A stretch of 5,543 nucleotides of DNA, taken from the NCBI GenBank assembly GCA_019236545.1, contig JAFAIV010000200.1, forward strand, positions 1 through 5,543, read 5' to 3'. Each line of letters opens with the position of its first letter. Position 1 is the stretch's first letter. This document shows positions 1-4,983 of the stretch, piece after piece. The notes beneath the pieces are model-generated. The model searched no databases. It saw nothing but the letters and a program-made list of their open reading frames with translations, and was not told where the DNA came from. Source of the stretch: Actinomycetota bacterium. Lineage in GTDB: Bacteria; Actinomycetota; Thermoleophilia; Gaiellales; Gaiellaceae. A program made the position numbers and the translations under genes.

Positions 1-352
1 CCTCGGCGTTCTTCCCCGGCGTGTTCACGAGCGGGAGGCCGCGCGCCGTGACGGCCGCGACGTCGACGTTGACCGGCCCGCCGCGCGCGCAGCCGACCAG
101 CCGGAGCACCCGAGACGCGTCGAGCACCTCCGCGGTCACGGGCGCGCCTTGGACGACGAGCACCTCGACGTCCGGCATCCGAGCGGCCAGCTCCTCGGGC
201 GAGCCCTGGTACTCCTTGAGCGGCAGGTCGGGCGGCGTGGCGGTGTCGTCCACCTGGAGGAACTCGAGCCGATGCGCGTCCGCGAGCACGGCGAACGCCT
301 CCTCGAAGTAGCGGACCGGCATGTACGAGTCGCCGACCGCGAGGACGTTCAT
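1..352 (-). CDS. D-isomer-specific 2-hydroxyacid dehydrogenase, N-terminal part (cut by window edge)
   Basis: The complement reads ATG at 352 and stays open for 117 codons to the window edge, so only the N-terminal part is visible. Residues 1-80 fit the substrate-binding domain of the SerA-like dehydrogenase superfamily. Residues 87-98 (GCARGGPVNVDV) and the following TARGLPLVNTPGKNAE (102-117) match the conserved stretch ahead of the Rossmann domain; a GGPVN variant of this motif is, from memory, typical of a YoaD-like branch often found near FGGY sugar kinases. The family reduces 2-keto acids or oxidises 2-hydroxy acids with NAD(P). The catalytic Arg, Glu and His and the nucleotide-binding motif lie outside the window, so activity cannot be judged. 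A GAGG (complement of 356-359) is only 3 nt from the ATG and an AGGA is 12 nt away, so the ribosome binding site is weak. The gene is divergent from the GntR-led cluster and may share its control. Family assignment is firm; substrate is unknown. Confidence 0.85.
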   Translation of the reverse strand, partial: MNVLAVGDSYMPVRYFEEAFAVLADAHRLEFLQVDDTATPPDLPLKEYQGSPEELAARMPDVEVLVVQGAPVTAEVLDASRVLRLVGCARGGPVNVDVAAVTARGLPLVNTPGKNAE

Positions 353-367
353 GCGCCTCGGAGATCC

Positions 368-395
368 TTGACAGCGTCCGTCGGGCGAGCATAAC
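368..395 (+). promoter_or_regulatory. Putative promoter of the GntR-led catabolic cluster
   Basis: A perfect TTGACA -35 box (368-373) is followed after 16 bp by CATAAC (390-395), which matches 4 of 6 positions of a TATAAT -10 box. Transcription would begin near 401-402, leaving about 50 nt before the GTG at 454. A short inverted element, TGT-N4-ACA at 403-412, lies just at the predicted start and is a possible operator for the neighbouring regulator, but its arms are only 3 bp and it could be chance. Confidence 0.45.
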
Positions 396-416
396 GTCGT
401 CCTGTCCGTACAACAA
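388..416 (-). promoter_or_regulatory. Putative promoter of the divergent dehydrogenase gene
   Basis: On the complement, TTGTTG (411-416) and TATGCT (388-393) are separated by 17 bp, a near-consensus arrangement for a housekeeping sigma factor (3 of 6 and 4 of 6 matches). Transcription would start near 381, about 30 nt before the ATG at 352. The -10 box overlaps that of the opposing promoter, so the two would compete. This is read by eye only; no start-site data exist. Confidence 0.4.
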
Positions 417-453
417 GAGGCTGGAGCGGCATCTGCTGAACGAGCTTCCGGCG

Positions 454-1203
454 GTGACGATCGACCGCACGTCCCCGGTCCCCTTCTACTTCCAGCTCGC
501 GGAGACGCTCGAGCAGGAGATCGCCAGCGGGCGCTGGGAGCCGGGCGCGCAGCTGCCGTCGGAGCCCGAGCTCTGCGAGCAGTTCGGCCTCTCGCGGACG
601 ACCGTCCGGCAGGCGCTGGCGCGGCTCGAGCAGCGCAGCCTGATCGAGCGGAGGAGGGGACAGGGCACGTTCGTCCGCCGCGAGCGCTCCGGGCTCTGGC
701 TGCTCCAGTCCTCCGAGGGCTTCTTCCAGGACGAGGTCGACCGTCACGGCCGCACCGTCACCTCCGAGGTGCTGCGCGCGGCGCGCGGGCCGCTGCCGCA
801 GTGGGCGTGCGTAGCGCTCGAGCTGCGCCCGCGCGCTCGGGGCGCGACGCTCGAGCGGCTCCGCTCGGTCGACGGGCTCGTCGCGCTCTACGTCGTCAAC
901 CACCTCGCCGACCACGTGGCGGAGGCGGCGCTCGCCGTCTCGAACCCGAACGAGTCGCTCTATCGGCGGCTCCGCGAGCGCGCGGGCGTCGTCCCGCACG
1001 GCGGCCGCCGCACGCTCGAGGCGATCGCGGCCGAGCCGCGGATCGCGTCGCTGCTGGAGCTCGAGCCCGGCGCGCCGGTCGCCTACATCGAGTCGGTGGC
1101 GTGGGACGCCGAGATGCGGCCGTTCGACTGCTACCGCGCCTGGCTGCGCACCGACCGGACGCGGATCGACGTCCAGGCGGCCGGCCCGGGAGTCGACGCG
1201 TGA
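454..1203 (+). CDS. GntR/HutC-family transcriptional regulator with UTRA domain
   Basis: This 249-residue protein has the classic two-domain layout. Residues 8-75 form a GntR winged helix: SPVPFYFQLAE, then PGAQLPSEPEL, the recognition helix SRTTVRQALARLE (47-59), and the wing RRRGQGTFV (66-74). Residues about 98-240 fit a UTRA effector domain, ending in the typical PVAYIESVAWDAEMRPFDCY segment with a nearby YRAWLRTDR. Members usually repress neighbouring catabolic or uptake genes and release DNA when a small metabolite, often a sugar phosphate or amino-acid derivative, binds. The GTG start is chosen because the GntR domain begins right after it and no ATG, GTG or TTG lies just upstream in frame; no clear Shine-Dalgarno sequence precedes it. 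It is the first gene of the cluster and its stop overlaps the SDR start by 4 bp, so it probably controls its own operon and perhaps the divergent dehydrogenase. Family is firm; the effector is unknown. Confidence 0.93.
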   Translation: MTIDRTSPVPFYFQLAETLEQEIASGRWEPGAQLPSEPELCEQFGLSRTTVRQALARLEQRSLIERRRGQGTFVRRERSGLWLLQSSEGFFQDEVDRHGRTVTSEVLRAARGPLPQWACVALELRPRARGATLERLRSVDGLVALYVVNHLADHVAEAALAVSNPNESLYRRLRERAGVVPHGGRRTLEAIAAEPRIASLLELEPGAPVAYIESVAWDAEMRPFDCYRAWLRTDRTRIDVQAAGPGVDA

Positions 1204-1952
1204 CGCTCCTGCTGGAGGGCCGCCGCGCGATCGTCACCGGCGCCGGCAGCGGGATCGGGCGCGAGACCGCGAAGGTCTGCGCGCGCGAGGGCGCGCGCGT
1301 CGGCGTGCTCGACGTCGACCGCACGGCGGCGGAGCGGACAGCCGCGGAGATCGGCGACGCCGCGCTCCCGCTCGTCGCCGACCTGACCGACGAGACGCAG
1401 GTCGAGGCCGCGGTGGCGCAGGCGGCGTCGGCGTGGGGAGGGGTGGACTGCGTGATCGGCTGCGCCGGCGTCCAGCTCGCGGGCCAGGACGACCGGGCCG
1501 ACCGGCTCTCGCTCGACGTCTGGCGGCGGACGCTCGACATCAATCTCACCGGCATGTTCCTCGTCTCGAAGCACGGGATCCGCGAGCTGCTCCGCAACGG
1601 CGGCGGGACCGTCGTCCTCGTCTGCTCCCCGACCGGCCAGTTCGGCTGCGCGCCCGGCTACGACGCGTACTCGGCGAGCAAGGCCGGCGTCTACGGGCTC
1701 GTTCGCGTGATGGCGGCCGACTACGGCGAGGAGAACATCCGCGTCAACGGGGTCGTCCCCGGGTACACCCGCACGCCGATGACGGAGTGGGTCACGCCCC
1801 AGGAGCACGACGCGCTGCTCGAGACGATCCCGCTCCGCCGGGCGGGGCAGCCCGAGGAGGTGGCCGAGGTGATCGCGTTCCTCGCGTCCGACCGGACGCC
1901 CTACACGACCGGAGCGGTCTGGTCGGCGGACGGAGGGATCACGGCCATATGA
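1200..1952 (+). CDS. Short-chain dehydrogenase/reductase (SDR), classical type
   Basis: This 250-residue protein is a full-length classical SDR. The Rossmann glycine motif TGAGSGIG is at 13-20, and an Asp at the end of the second strand (D38) suggests NAD rather than NADP. CAG (88-90) stands for the usual NAG motif. The catalytic set is complete: N115, S143, Y157 and K161 (YSASK), followed by PGYTRTPM (187-194) and the C-terminal TGAVWSADGG typical of FabG-like SDRs. It likely oxidises a hydroxyl group of a sugar, polyol or hydroxy acid, or reduces the matching ketone, in the cytoplasm. The GTG start at 1200 is supported by GGGAG at 1188-1192, 7 nt upstream, and by the 4-bp overlap with the regulator's stop; reading further upstream only continues a shadow frame inside that gene. 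Its own stop overlaps the next start as ATGA. The substrate cannot be inferred from sequence alone, and many SDRs are misnamed as FabG. Confidence 0.92.
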   Translation: MTLLLEGRRAIVTGAGSGIGRETAKVCAREGARVGVLDVDRTAAERTAAEIGDAALPLVADLTDETQVEAAVAQAASAWGGVDCVIGCAGVQLAGQDDRADRLSLDVWRRTLDINLTGMFLVSKHGIRELLRNGGGTVVLVCSPTGQFGCAPGYDAYSASKAGVYGLVRVMAADYGEENIRVNGVVPGYTRTPMTEWVTPQEHDALLETIPLRRAGQPEEVAEVIAFLASDRTPYTTGAVWSADGGITAI

Positions 1953-2893
1953 ACGACCGGGTCAGCGTCGAGGAGTTCGAGCAGGTCTTCGAGTCCGTCA
2001 AGAACTGGGGGCGCTGGGGGCCCGACGACGAGCTCGGGACGCTGAACTTCGTGACGCCCGAGAAGGTGCGCGAGGCGGCGCAGCTCGTCCGTTCCGGCCG
2101 CCGCGTCTCGATGGCGATCCCGATCAACAAGGTCGCCGGGCCCGACAACCCGATGCAGGCGTCGCTCCTCGTCGTCCAGGGCCACGACGTCCCGGTGGAC
2201 GGGAGCAAGGTGCGCTTCGGCCTCGACTGGCTCGGCATGGCGGCGCACGGGGACACGCACACGCACGTCGACGCCCTCTGCCACATCTCCTACGGCGGCC
2301 TCACGTACAACGGCCGCAGGGCGGAGGAGGTGCTCCCGTCGAACGGCGCGACCGCCCAGGACATCGCCGCCTACCACCAGGGCGTCGTCGGGCGGGGCGT
2401 CCTGCTCGACATCCCGCGCCATCGCGGCGTGAAGTGGCTCGAGCCAGGCGAGGCCGTCCGGCGCGCGGAGCTGGAGGAGTGCGCCGAGGCGCAGGGCGTC
2501 GAGCTCGGCGAGGGCGACTTCCTCGTCTTCCGCACCGGCCACCACCGGCGCCGGCTCGAGCTCGGCCCGTGGGACAACAACCCGCCGCCGCGCGGCGAGG
2601 GGAAAGCGGGCCTGCACGTGGACACGATCCCGTGGATGCACGAGCTGCGGCTCGCGGCCTTTCTCCCGGACGGCGACGGCGAGGCCGTCCCGAGCGTCGT
2701 CGACGGGATCACGTACCCGATCCATCCGCTTCAGGTCGCGGCGATGGGGATGCTCGTCTCCGACAGCCTGCAGTTCGAGGAGCTCGCTCCCGCGTGCGAG
2801 GAGGAGGGGCGCTGGGAGTTCATGGTCGTCGGCCTGCCGCTCCGCCTGCCCGGCGGGACGGGCTCGCCGTGGAACCCGATCGCAATCTTCTGA
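1949..2893 (+). CDS. Cyclase family protein (kynurenine formamidase-like metal hydrolase)
   Basis: The 314-residue product belongs to the cyclase family (PF04199), which includes kynurenine formamidase and isatin hydrolase, metal-dependent enzymes that hydrolyse amides or lactams. The signature is at residues 100-112, HGDTHTHVDALCH, a variant of the usual HxGTHxDxPxH; H106, D108 and H112 are the expected metal ligands. Other family-like stretches are NWGRWGPDDELGTLNFVTPE (19-38), DFLVFRTGHH (190-199), AGLHVDTIPWMHE (220-232) and the C-terminal GSPWNPIAIF. The length is greater than KynB (about 210 residues) and fits the longer branch of roughly 300 residues, whose substrates are mostly unknown. 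The ATG overlaps the SDR stop (ATGA, 1949-1952), with GGAGG 12 nt upstream, so translation is probably coupled. In this operon it could open a lactone or lactam formed by the SDR; that is inference. There is no tryptophan-pathway gene in view to support a kynurenine role. Confidence 0.85.
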   Translation: MNDRVSVEEFEQVFESVKNWGRWGPDDELGTLNFVTPEKVREAAQLVRSGRRVSMAIPINKVAGPDNPMQASLLVVQGHDVPVDGSKVRFGLDWLGMAAHGDTHTHVDALCHISYGGLTYNGRRAEEVLPSNGATAQDIAAYHQGVVGRGVLLDIPRHRGVKWLEPGEAVRRAELEECAEAQGVELGEGDFLVFRTGHHRRRLELGPWDNNPPPRGEGKAGLHVDTIPWMHELRLAAFLPDGDGEAVPSVVDGITYPIHPLQVAAMGMLVSDSLQFEELAPACEEEGRWEFMVVGLPLRLPGGTGSPWNPIAIF

Positions 2894-2903
2894 GAGGAGC
2901 GAC

Positions 2904-3428
2904 ATGGAAGCGGAGAACGGCGCGGCGCAGCTCGGCGGCCTTCTGGGGCGGCAGCTGCAGATCTCCCAGATCGCGGTCGTCTGCAACGACCTGCAGAGGA
3001 CGATGGAGCAGTACACGAAGCTCCTCGGCTGGGGCCCGTGGAACGTCTACCGCCACGAGCCGCCGCGCCTGCACCAGACCGAGGTCCACGGGCGCCCGAT
3101 CGACTACACGATGCTCGGCGCCGAGACGCACGTCGGCGACATGGGCTTCGAGCTCCTGCAGCCGCTCGAGGGGCCGAGCATCTACAAGGAGTGGCTCGAG
3201 ACCCACGGCGAGGGCCTCCACCACGTCGCCGTCATGCTCCACGACTTCGACGAGTCGACGCAGCTGAAGCAGAAGTTCGCCGAGGTCGGCGCGAGCGTCC
3301 TGATGGGCGGGCGCATCGGCGAGACGATCGAGTTCTTCTACCTCGACACCGAGCCGTCGCTGAAGATCATCCTCGAGTCCGGGTCGGGCCACGCGATCGA
3401 CCTCGTCCCGGACTACGTGTATCCATAG
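2904..3428 (+). CDS. VOC-superfamily (glyoxalase/methylmalonyl-CoA epimerase-like) protein
   Basis: This 174-residue protein has two vicinal-oxygen-chelate half-repeats: ISQIAVVCNDLQRTMEQYTK at 20-39 and GLHHVAVMLHDFDEST from 104. LGWGPWNVYR (41-50) is typical of glyoxalase_4-type relatives. By alignment with methylmalonyl-CoA epimerase the metal-site positions are Q22, E83, H107 and E158; the first is normally His, so the site is altered but could still bind metal. Family members carry out isomerisation, epimerisation, lyase or dioxygenase reactions at a divalent metal. The start is well supported by AGGAG (2895-2899), 4 nt before the ATG. It lies 10 bp after the cyclase-family gene and 3 bp before the AraD-like gene, inside the operon. 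A role as an epimerase or isomerase for an intermediate of the pathway is plausible but not shown; the exact reaction cannot be told. Confidence 0.83.
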   Translation: MEAENGAAQLGGLLGRQLQISQIAVVCNDLQRTMEQYTKLLGWGPWNVYRHEPPRLHQTEVHGRPIDYTMLGAETHVGDMGFELLQPLEGPSIYKEWLETHGEGLHHVAVMLHDFDESTQLKQKFAEVGASVLMGGRIGETIEFFYLDTEPSLKIILESGSGHAIDLVPDYVYP

Positions 3429-3431
3429 GGC

Positions 3432-4121
3432 ATGAGCGAGGCGCTCCGGGAGCGGGTCGCCGCGGCGAACGCCGCGCTGGCCGCGCACGGCCTCGCACAG
3501 GCCAGCTTCGGGAACGTCAGCGAGGTCGACCGCGAGGCCGGCGTCGTGGCGATCAAGCCGAGCGGCATCCCCTGCGACTCGGTGCGGCCCGAGGACGTCG
3601 CGGTCGTGTCGCTGGAGACGGGGGAGCTGCTCGACGGCCTGAAGCCGTCCTCCGACACGCCGACGCATCTCGAGCTCTACCGCGCCTGGGAGTCGCTCGG
3701 CGGCGTCGCGCACACGCACTCGCGCTTCGCGACCTCGTGGGCGCAGGCGAAGCGGCCGATCCCGTGCCTCGGCACGACGCACGCCGACCACGTCGACGGG
3801 CCGGTGCCGGTGACGCGCGACCTCGACGACGACGAGTGCGCCGGGGAGTACGAGCGCCTCACCGGCGCCGTGATCGTCGAGGCGCTCGACGGGCGCGACC
3901 CGCTCGACGTCCCGGCCTGCCTCGTCGCCTCGCACGGCGCGTTCACGTGGGGCGTCTCGGCGGCGCAAGCGGTCGAGCACGCGGCCGCGCTCGAGGAGAT
4001 CGCGGCGCTGGCCTTCAACACCGTCCTGCTCGAGGCGGCGGCCGAGCCCGTCTCGCCGGCCCTTCTCCGGCGGCACTTCGCCCGCAAGCACGGCCCCACC
4101 GCGTACTACGGCCAGCGGTGA
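3432..4121 (+). CDS. araD: L-ribulose-5-phosphate 4-epimerase-like class II aldolase family protein
   Basis: The 229-residue protein is nearly collinear with E. coli AraD (231 residues, compared from memory). Shared stretches include FGNVSEVDRE (26-35), IKPSGI (41-46), KPSSDTPTH (71-79), HTHSR (94-98), GTTHAD (114-119), SHGAFTWG (167-174) and the C-terminal ARKHGPTAYYGQ. Expected metal ligands H94, H96 and H168 are present, as are counterparts of the catalytic D119, H215 and Y226. AraD interconverts L-ribulose 5-phosphate and D-xylulose 5-phosphate by retro-aldol cleavage and re-addition; UlaF and SgbE do the same in ascorbate and related pathways. The end of this operon would thus feed the pentose phosphate pathway. 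It starts 3 bp after the VOC gene's stop with a poor ribosome site, so translational coupling is likely. No AraA or AraB partner is in the window, so a different substrate (for example a sugar acid phosphate) is possible. The symbol follows overall similarity. Confidence 0.85.
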   Translation: MSEALRERVAAANAALAAHGLAQASFGNVSEVDREAGVVAIKPSGIPCDSVRPEDVAVVSLETGELLDGLKPSSDTPTHLELYRAWESLGGVAHTHSRFATSWAQAKRPIPCLGTTHADHVDGPVPVTRDLDDDECAGEYERLTGAVIVEALDGRDPLDVPACLVASHGAFTWGVSAAQAVEHAAALEEIAALAFNTVLLEAAAEPVSPALLRRHFARKHGPTAYYGQR

Positions 4122-4125
4122 CCGA

Positions 4126-4148
4126 GCCCGCGGCTTGATACCGTGGGC
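4126..4148 (+). other. Hairpin between the catabolic operon and tRNA-Pro
   Basis: Five bases after the AraD stop codon, 4126-4133 can pair with 4141-4148 to give an 8-bp, GC-rich stem (one G-U pair) around a 7-nt loop. No run of T follows, so it is not a standard intrinsic terminator. It may mark the operon's end in the U-tract-less style proposed for actinobacteria, or be a processing site. The stretch also contains a TACCGT (4139-4144) that could be a tRNA promoter -10 box, with GGTGAC (4117-4122) as -35 at 16 bp. The two readings compete. Confidence 0.4.
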
Positions 4149-4154
4149 CCGTCG

Positions 4155-4229
4155 CGGGGCGTGGCGCAGCCTGGTTAGCGCGCCAGTCTGGGGGACTGGA
4201 GGTCCCGAGTTCGAATCTCGGCGCCCCGA
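4155..4229 (+). tRNA. tRNA-Pro (anticodon GGG)
   Basis: The 75-nt sequence folds into a full cloverleaf. The acceptor stem pairs 4155-4161 (CGGGGCG) with 4222-4228 (CGCCCCG), with A4229 as discriminator. The D-stem is GCGC (4164-4167) with 4178-4181 and a GG-containing loop. The anticodon stem CCAGT/ACTGG (4183-4187, 4195-4199) carries the loop CTGGGGG, giving anticodon GGG at 4190-4192, which reads CCC proline codons. The T-arm is CCGAG, TTCGAAT, CTCGG (4205-4221). A C1-G72 pair at the acceptor end is a known proline identity feature in bacteria. The 3' CCA is not encoded, so it must be added by the nucleotidyltransferase. An ORF begins only 3 nt after the mature 3' end. Confidence 0.97.
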
Positions 4230-4232
4230 CTG

Positions 4233-4511
4233 ATGGAAGCCCAGGCCTGTGAGCCGCACTTCCAGGACTCCCTCACGCTCCCGGGCGAGGAGGACATCCG
4301 GGTCTACCGCTGCTCGTGGGGCTGGTGCGTGAAGCGCGGCGAGGCCGCCGGCCGGTCGCGCTTCCTCGACGAGGCCTTCGAGCTCGCGCTCGGGCGGAGG
4401 CTCGAGGGGCCGGCGGTGCGGGCGCTCGTCGAGATGCTCGACCGCGAGCTGACCGCGCGCCGCGACGCCGCAGGCCGCACGGCCGCGACGACGGTCGACC
4501 TGCCCGCCTGA
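4233..4511 (+). CDS. Small hypothetical protein with Cys/His residues
   Basis: I do not recognise this 92-residue ORF. It begins with ATG only 3 nt after the tRNA and has no Shine-Dalgarno sequence, because the tRNA acceptor strand occupies that place; the frame upstream closes with a stop inside the tRNA (4176-4178), and the next in-frame alternative, GTG at 4329, would remove the cysteines. Residues C6, H9, C27 and C32 are spaced in a way that could bind a metal (CxxH and CxxxxC, the latter in CSWGWC). The middle, about 42-75, looks amphipathic and helical (FLDEAFELALG, VRALVEMLDREL). There is no signal peptide or membrane segment. The G/C-rich third positions agree with neighbouring genes, which supports coding. 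It precedes a GAF protein by 25 bp. Function unknown; a chance ORF cannot be excluded. Confidence 0.55.
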   Translation: MEAQACEPHFQDSLTLPGEEDIRVYRCSWGWCVKRGEAAGRSRFLDEAFELALGRRLEGPAVRALVEMLDRELTARRDAAGRTAATTVDLPA

Positions 4512-4513
4512 CG

Positions 4514-4533
4514 CCGCCTTCGCCGGAGGGCGG
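4514..4533 (+). promoter_or_regulatory. Hairpin that hides the Shine-Dalgarno sequence of the GAF gene
   Basis: Bases 4514-4521 can pair with 4526-4533 in an 8-bp stem (one G-U pair) with a four-base loop, just after the upstream stop codon. The Shine-Dalgarno GGAGG (4525-4529), 7 nt before GTG 4537, lies in the loop edge and the 3' arm and would be masked when folded. Ribosomes arriving from the upstream ORF could open it, coupling translation. No T-run follows, so termination is less likely. Confidence 0.4.
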
Positions 4534-4536
4534 TTC

Positions 4537-4983
4537 GTGCCGATGACTCCGGCAATGGCTGTGGTGGGGCACCGCCGGCTCCTCGACGCGCTCGAGGAGC
4601 TCGCCCGCGCGCTGGTCGCGGGCCTCGACGCAGACGCGTGCGCGATCTCCCGCGCGGTCGGGGACGCGCTGCTCTTCGTCTGCCAGGCGGCGACCGACGG
4701 CCGCAACCTCGCGCTCGGCCAGGGCTACCTCGCCTCCGAGTACCCGGAGACGCAGGCGGTGCTCGACCTCCGCGAGCCGCGGACCGCCTGCCTCGGCTGC
4801 CCGGGCGGCGACGAGAGCGAGGAGCGACTCCTCGAAGAGCTCGGCTACGCCGCGCTGCTGATGCTCCCGCTCGAGCTGAACGGGGAGGTCTGGGGTCTCG
4901 TCGAGGTCTACCGCGAGGAGCCGCGGCCGTTCGGCGCGGTCGAGATCCGCGCCGCCTCGCTCCTGCTCGCGCAGCTCGGCTAG
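4537..4983 (+). CDS. Stand-alone GAF-domain protein
   Basis: The 148-residue product is essentially one GAF domain: an N-terminal helix (HRRLLDALEELARALVAGLD, 12-31), a strand region, SEYPETQAVLDLREPRTA (67-84), and the characteristic end LLMLPLELNGEVWGLVEVYREEPRPFGAVEIRAASLLLAQLG (from 107), which matches the usual 'PL..g...G.lev....r.f...e...a..la' pattern. GAF domains sense small molecules, redox state or light, and usually sit with output domains; none is present here, so it may regulate a partner protein. A CLGC motif (85-88) plus C35 and C49 could respond to redox or bind metal. The GTG start has GGAGG 7 nt upstream; ATG 4543 is an alternative with a longer spacing of 13. The stop overlaps the convergent thioredoxin-domain gene's stop. 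Confidence 0.8.
   Translation: MPMTPAMAVVGHRRLLDALEELARALVAGLDADACAISRAVGDALLFVCQAATDGRNLALGQGYLASEYPETQAVLDLREPRTACLGCPGGDESEERLLEELGYAALLMLPLELNGEVWGLVEVYREEPRPFGAVEIRAASLLLAQLG

Noticed and set aside
349..999. Minus-strand 216-codon frame opposite the GntR gene
   Set aside because: It is antisense to a clear GntR/UTRA protein, has low-complexity Arg/Leu-rich content, and its stop overlaps the dehydrogenase start.
801..1199. Upstream extension of the SDR frame to an ATG at 801
   Set aside because: The extension is Arg/Ala-rich, lies wholly inside the GntR gene, and the SDR fold starts right after GTG 1200, which has a good ribosome site.
1131..1808. Minus-strand frames opposite the SDR and cyclase genes (also 896-1597 and 1901-3016)
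   Set aside because: These are biased Arg/Ala/Asp-rich shadows with no recognisable motif, facing well-supported genes.
1433..1948. Upstream extension of the cyclase-family frame
   Set aside because: It is a low-complexity Arg-rich shadow of the SDR gene; homology begins at the ATG at 1949.
4514..4536. Intrinsic terminator after the small ORF
   Set aside because: The stem is stable but no T-tract follows, and it holds the next gene's ribosome site, so a role in translation is more likely.
2820..4706. A 628-codon open frame on the minus strand
   Set aside because: It is antisense to the VOC, AraD and small-ORF genes and crosses the tRNA; its GRRDSNSGPPVPQTG stretch is simply the antisense tRNA. 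Such long shadows are common in GC-rich DNA.
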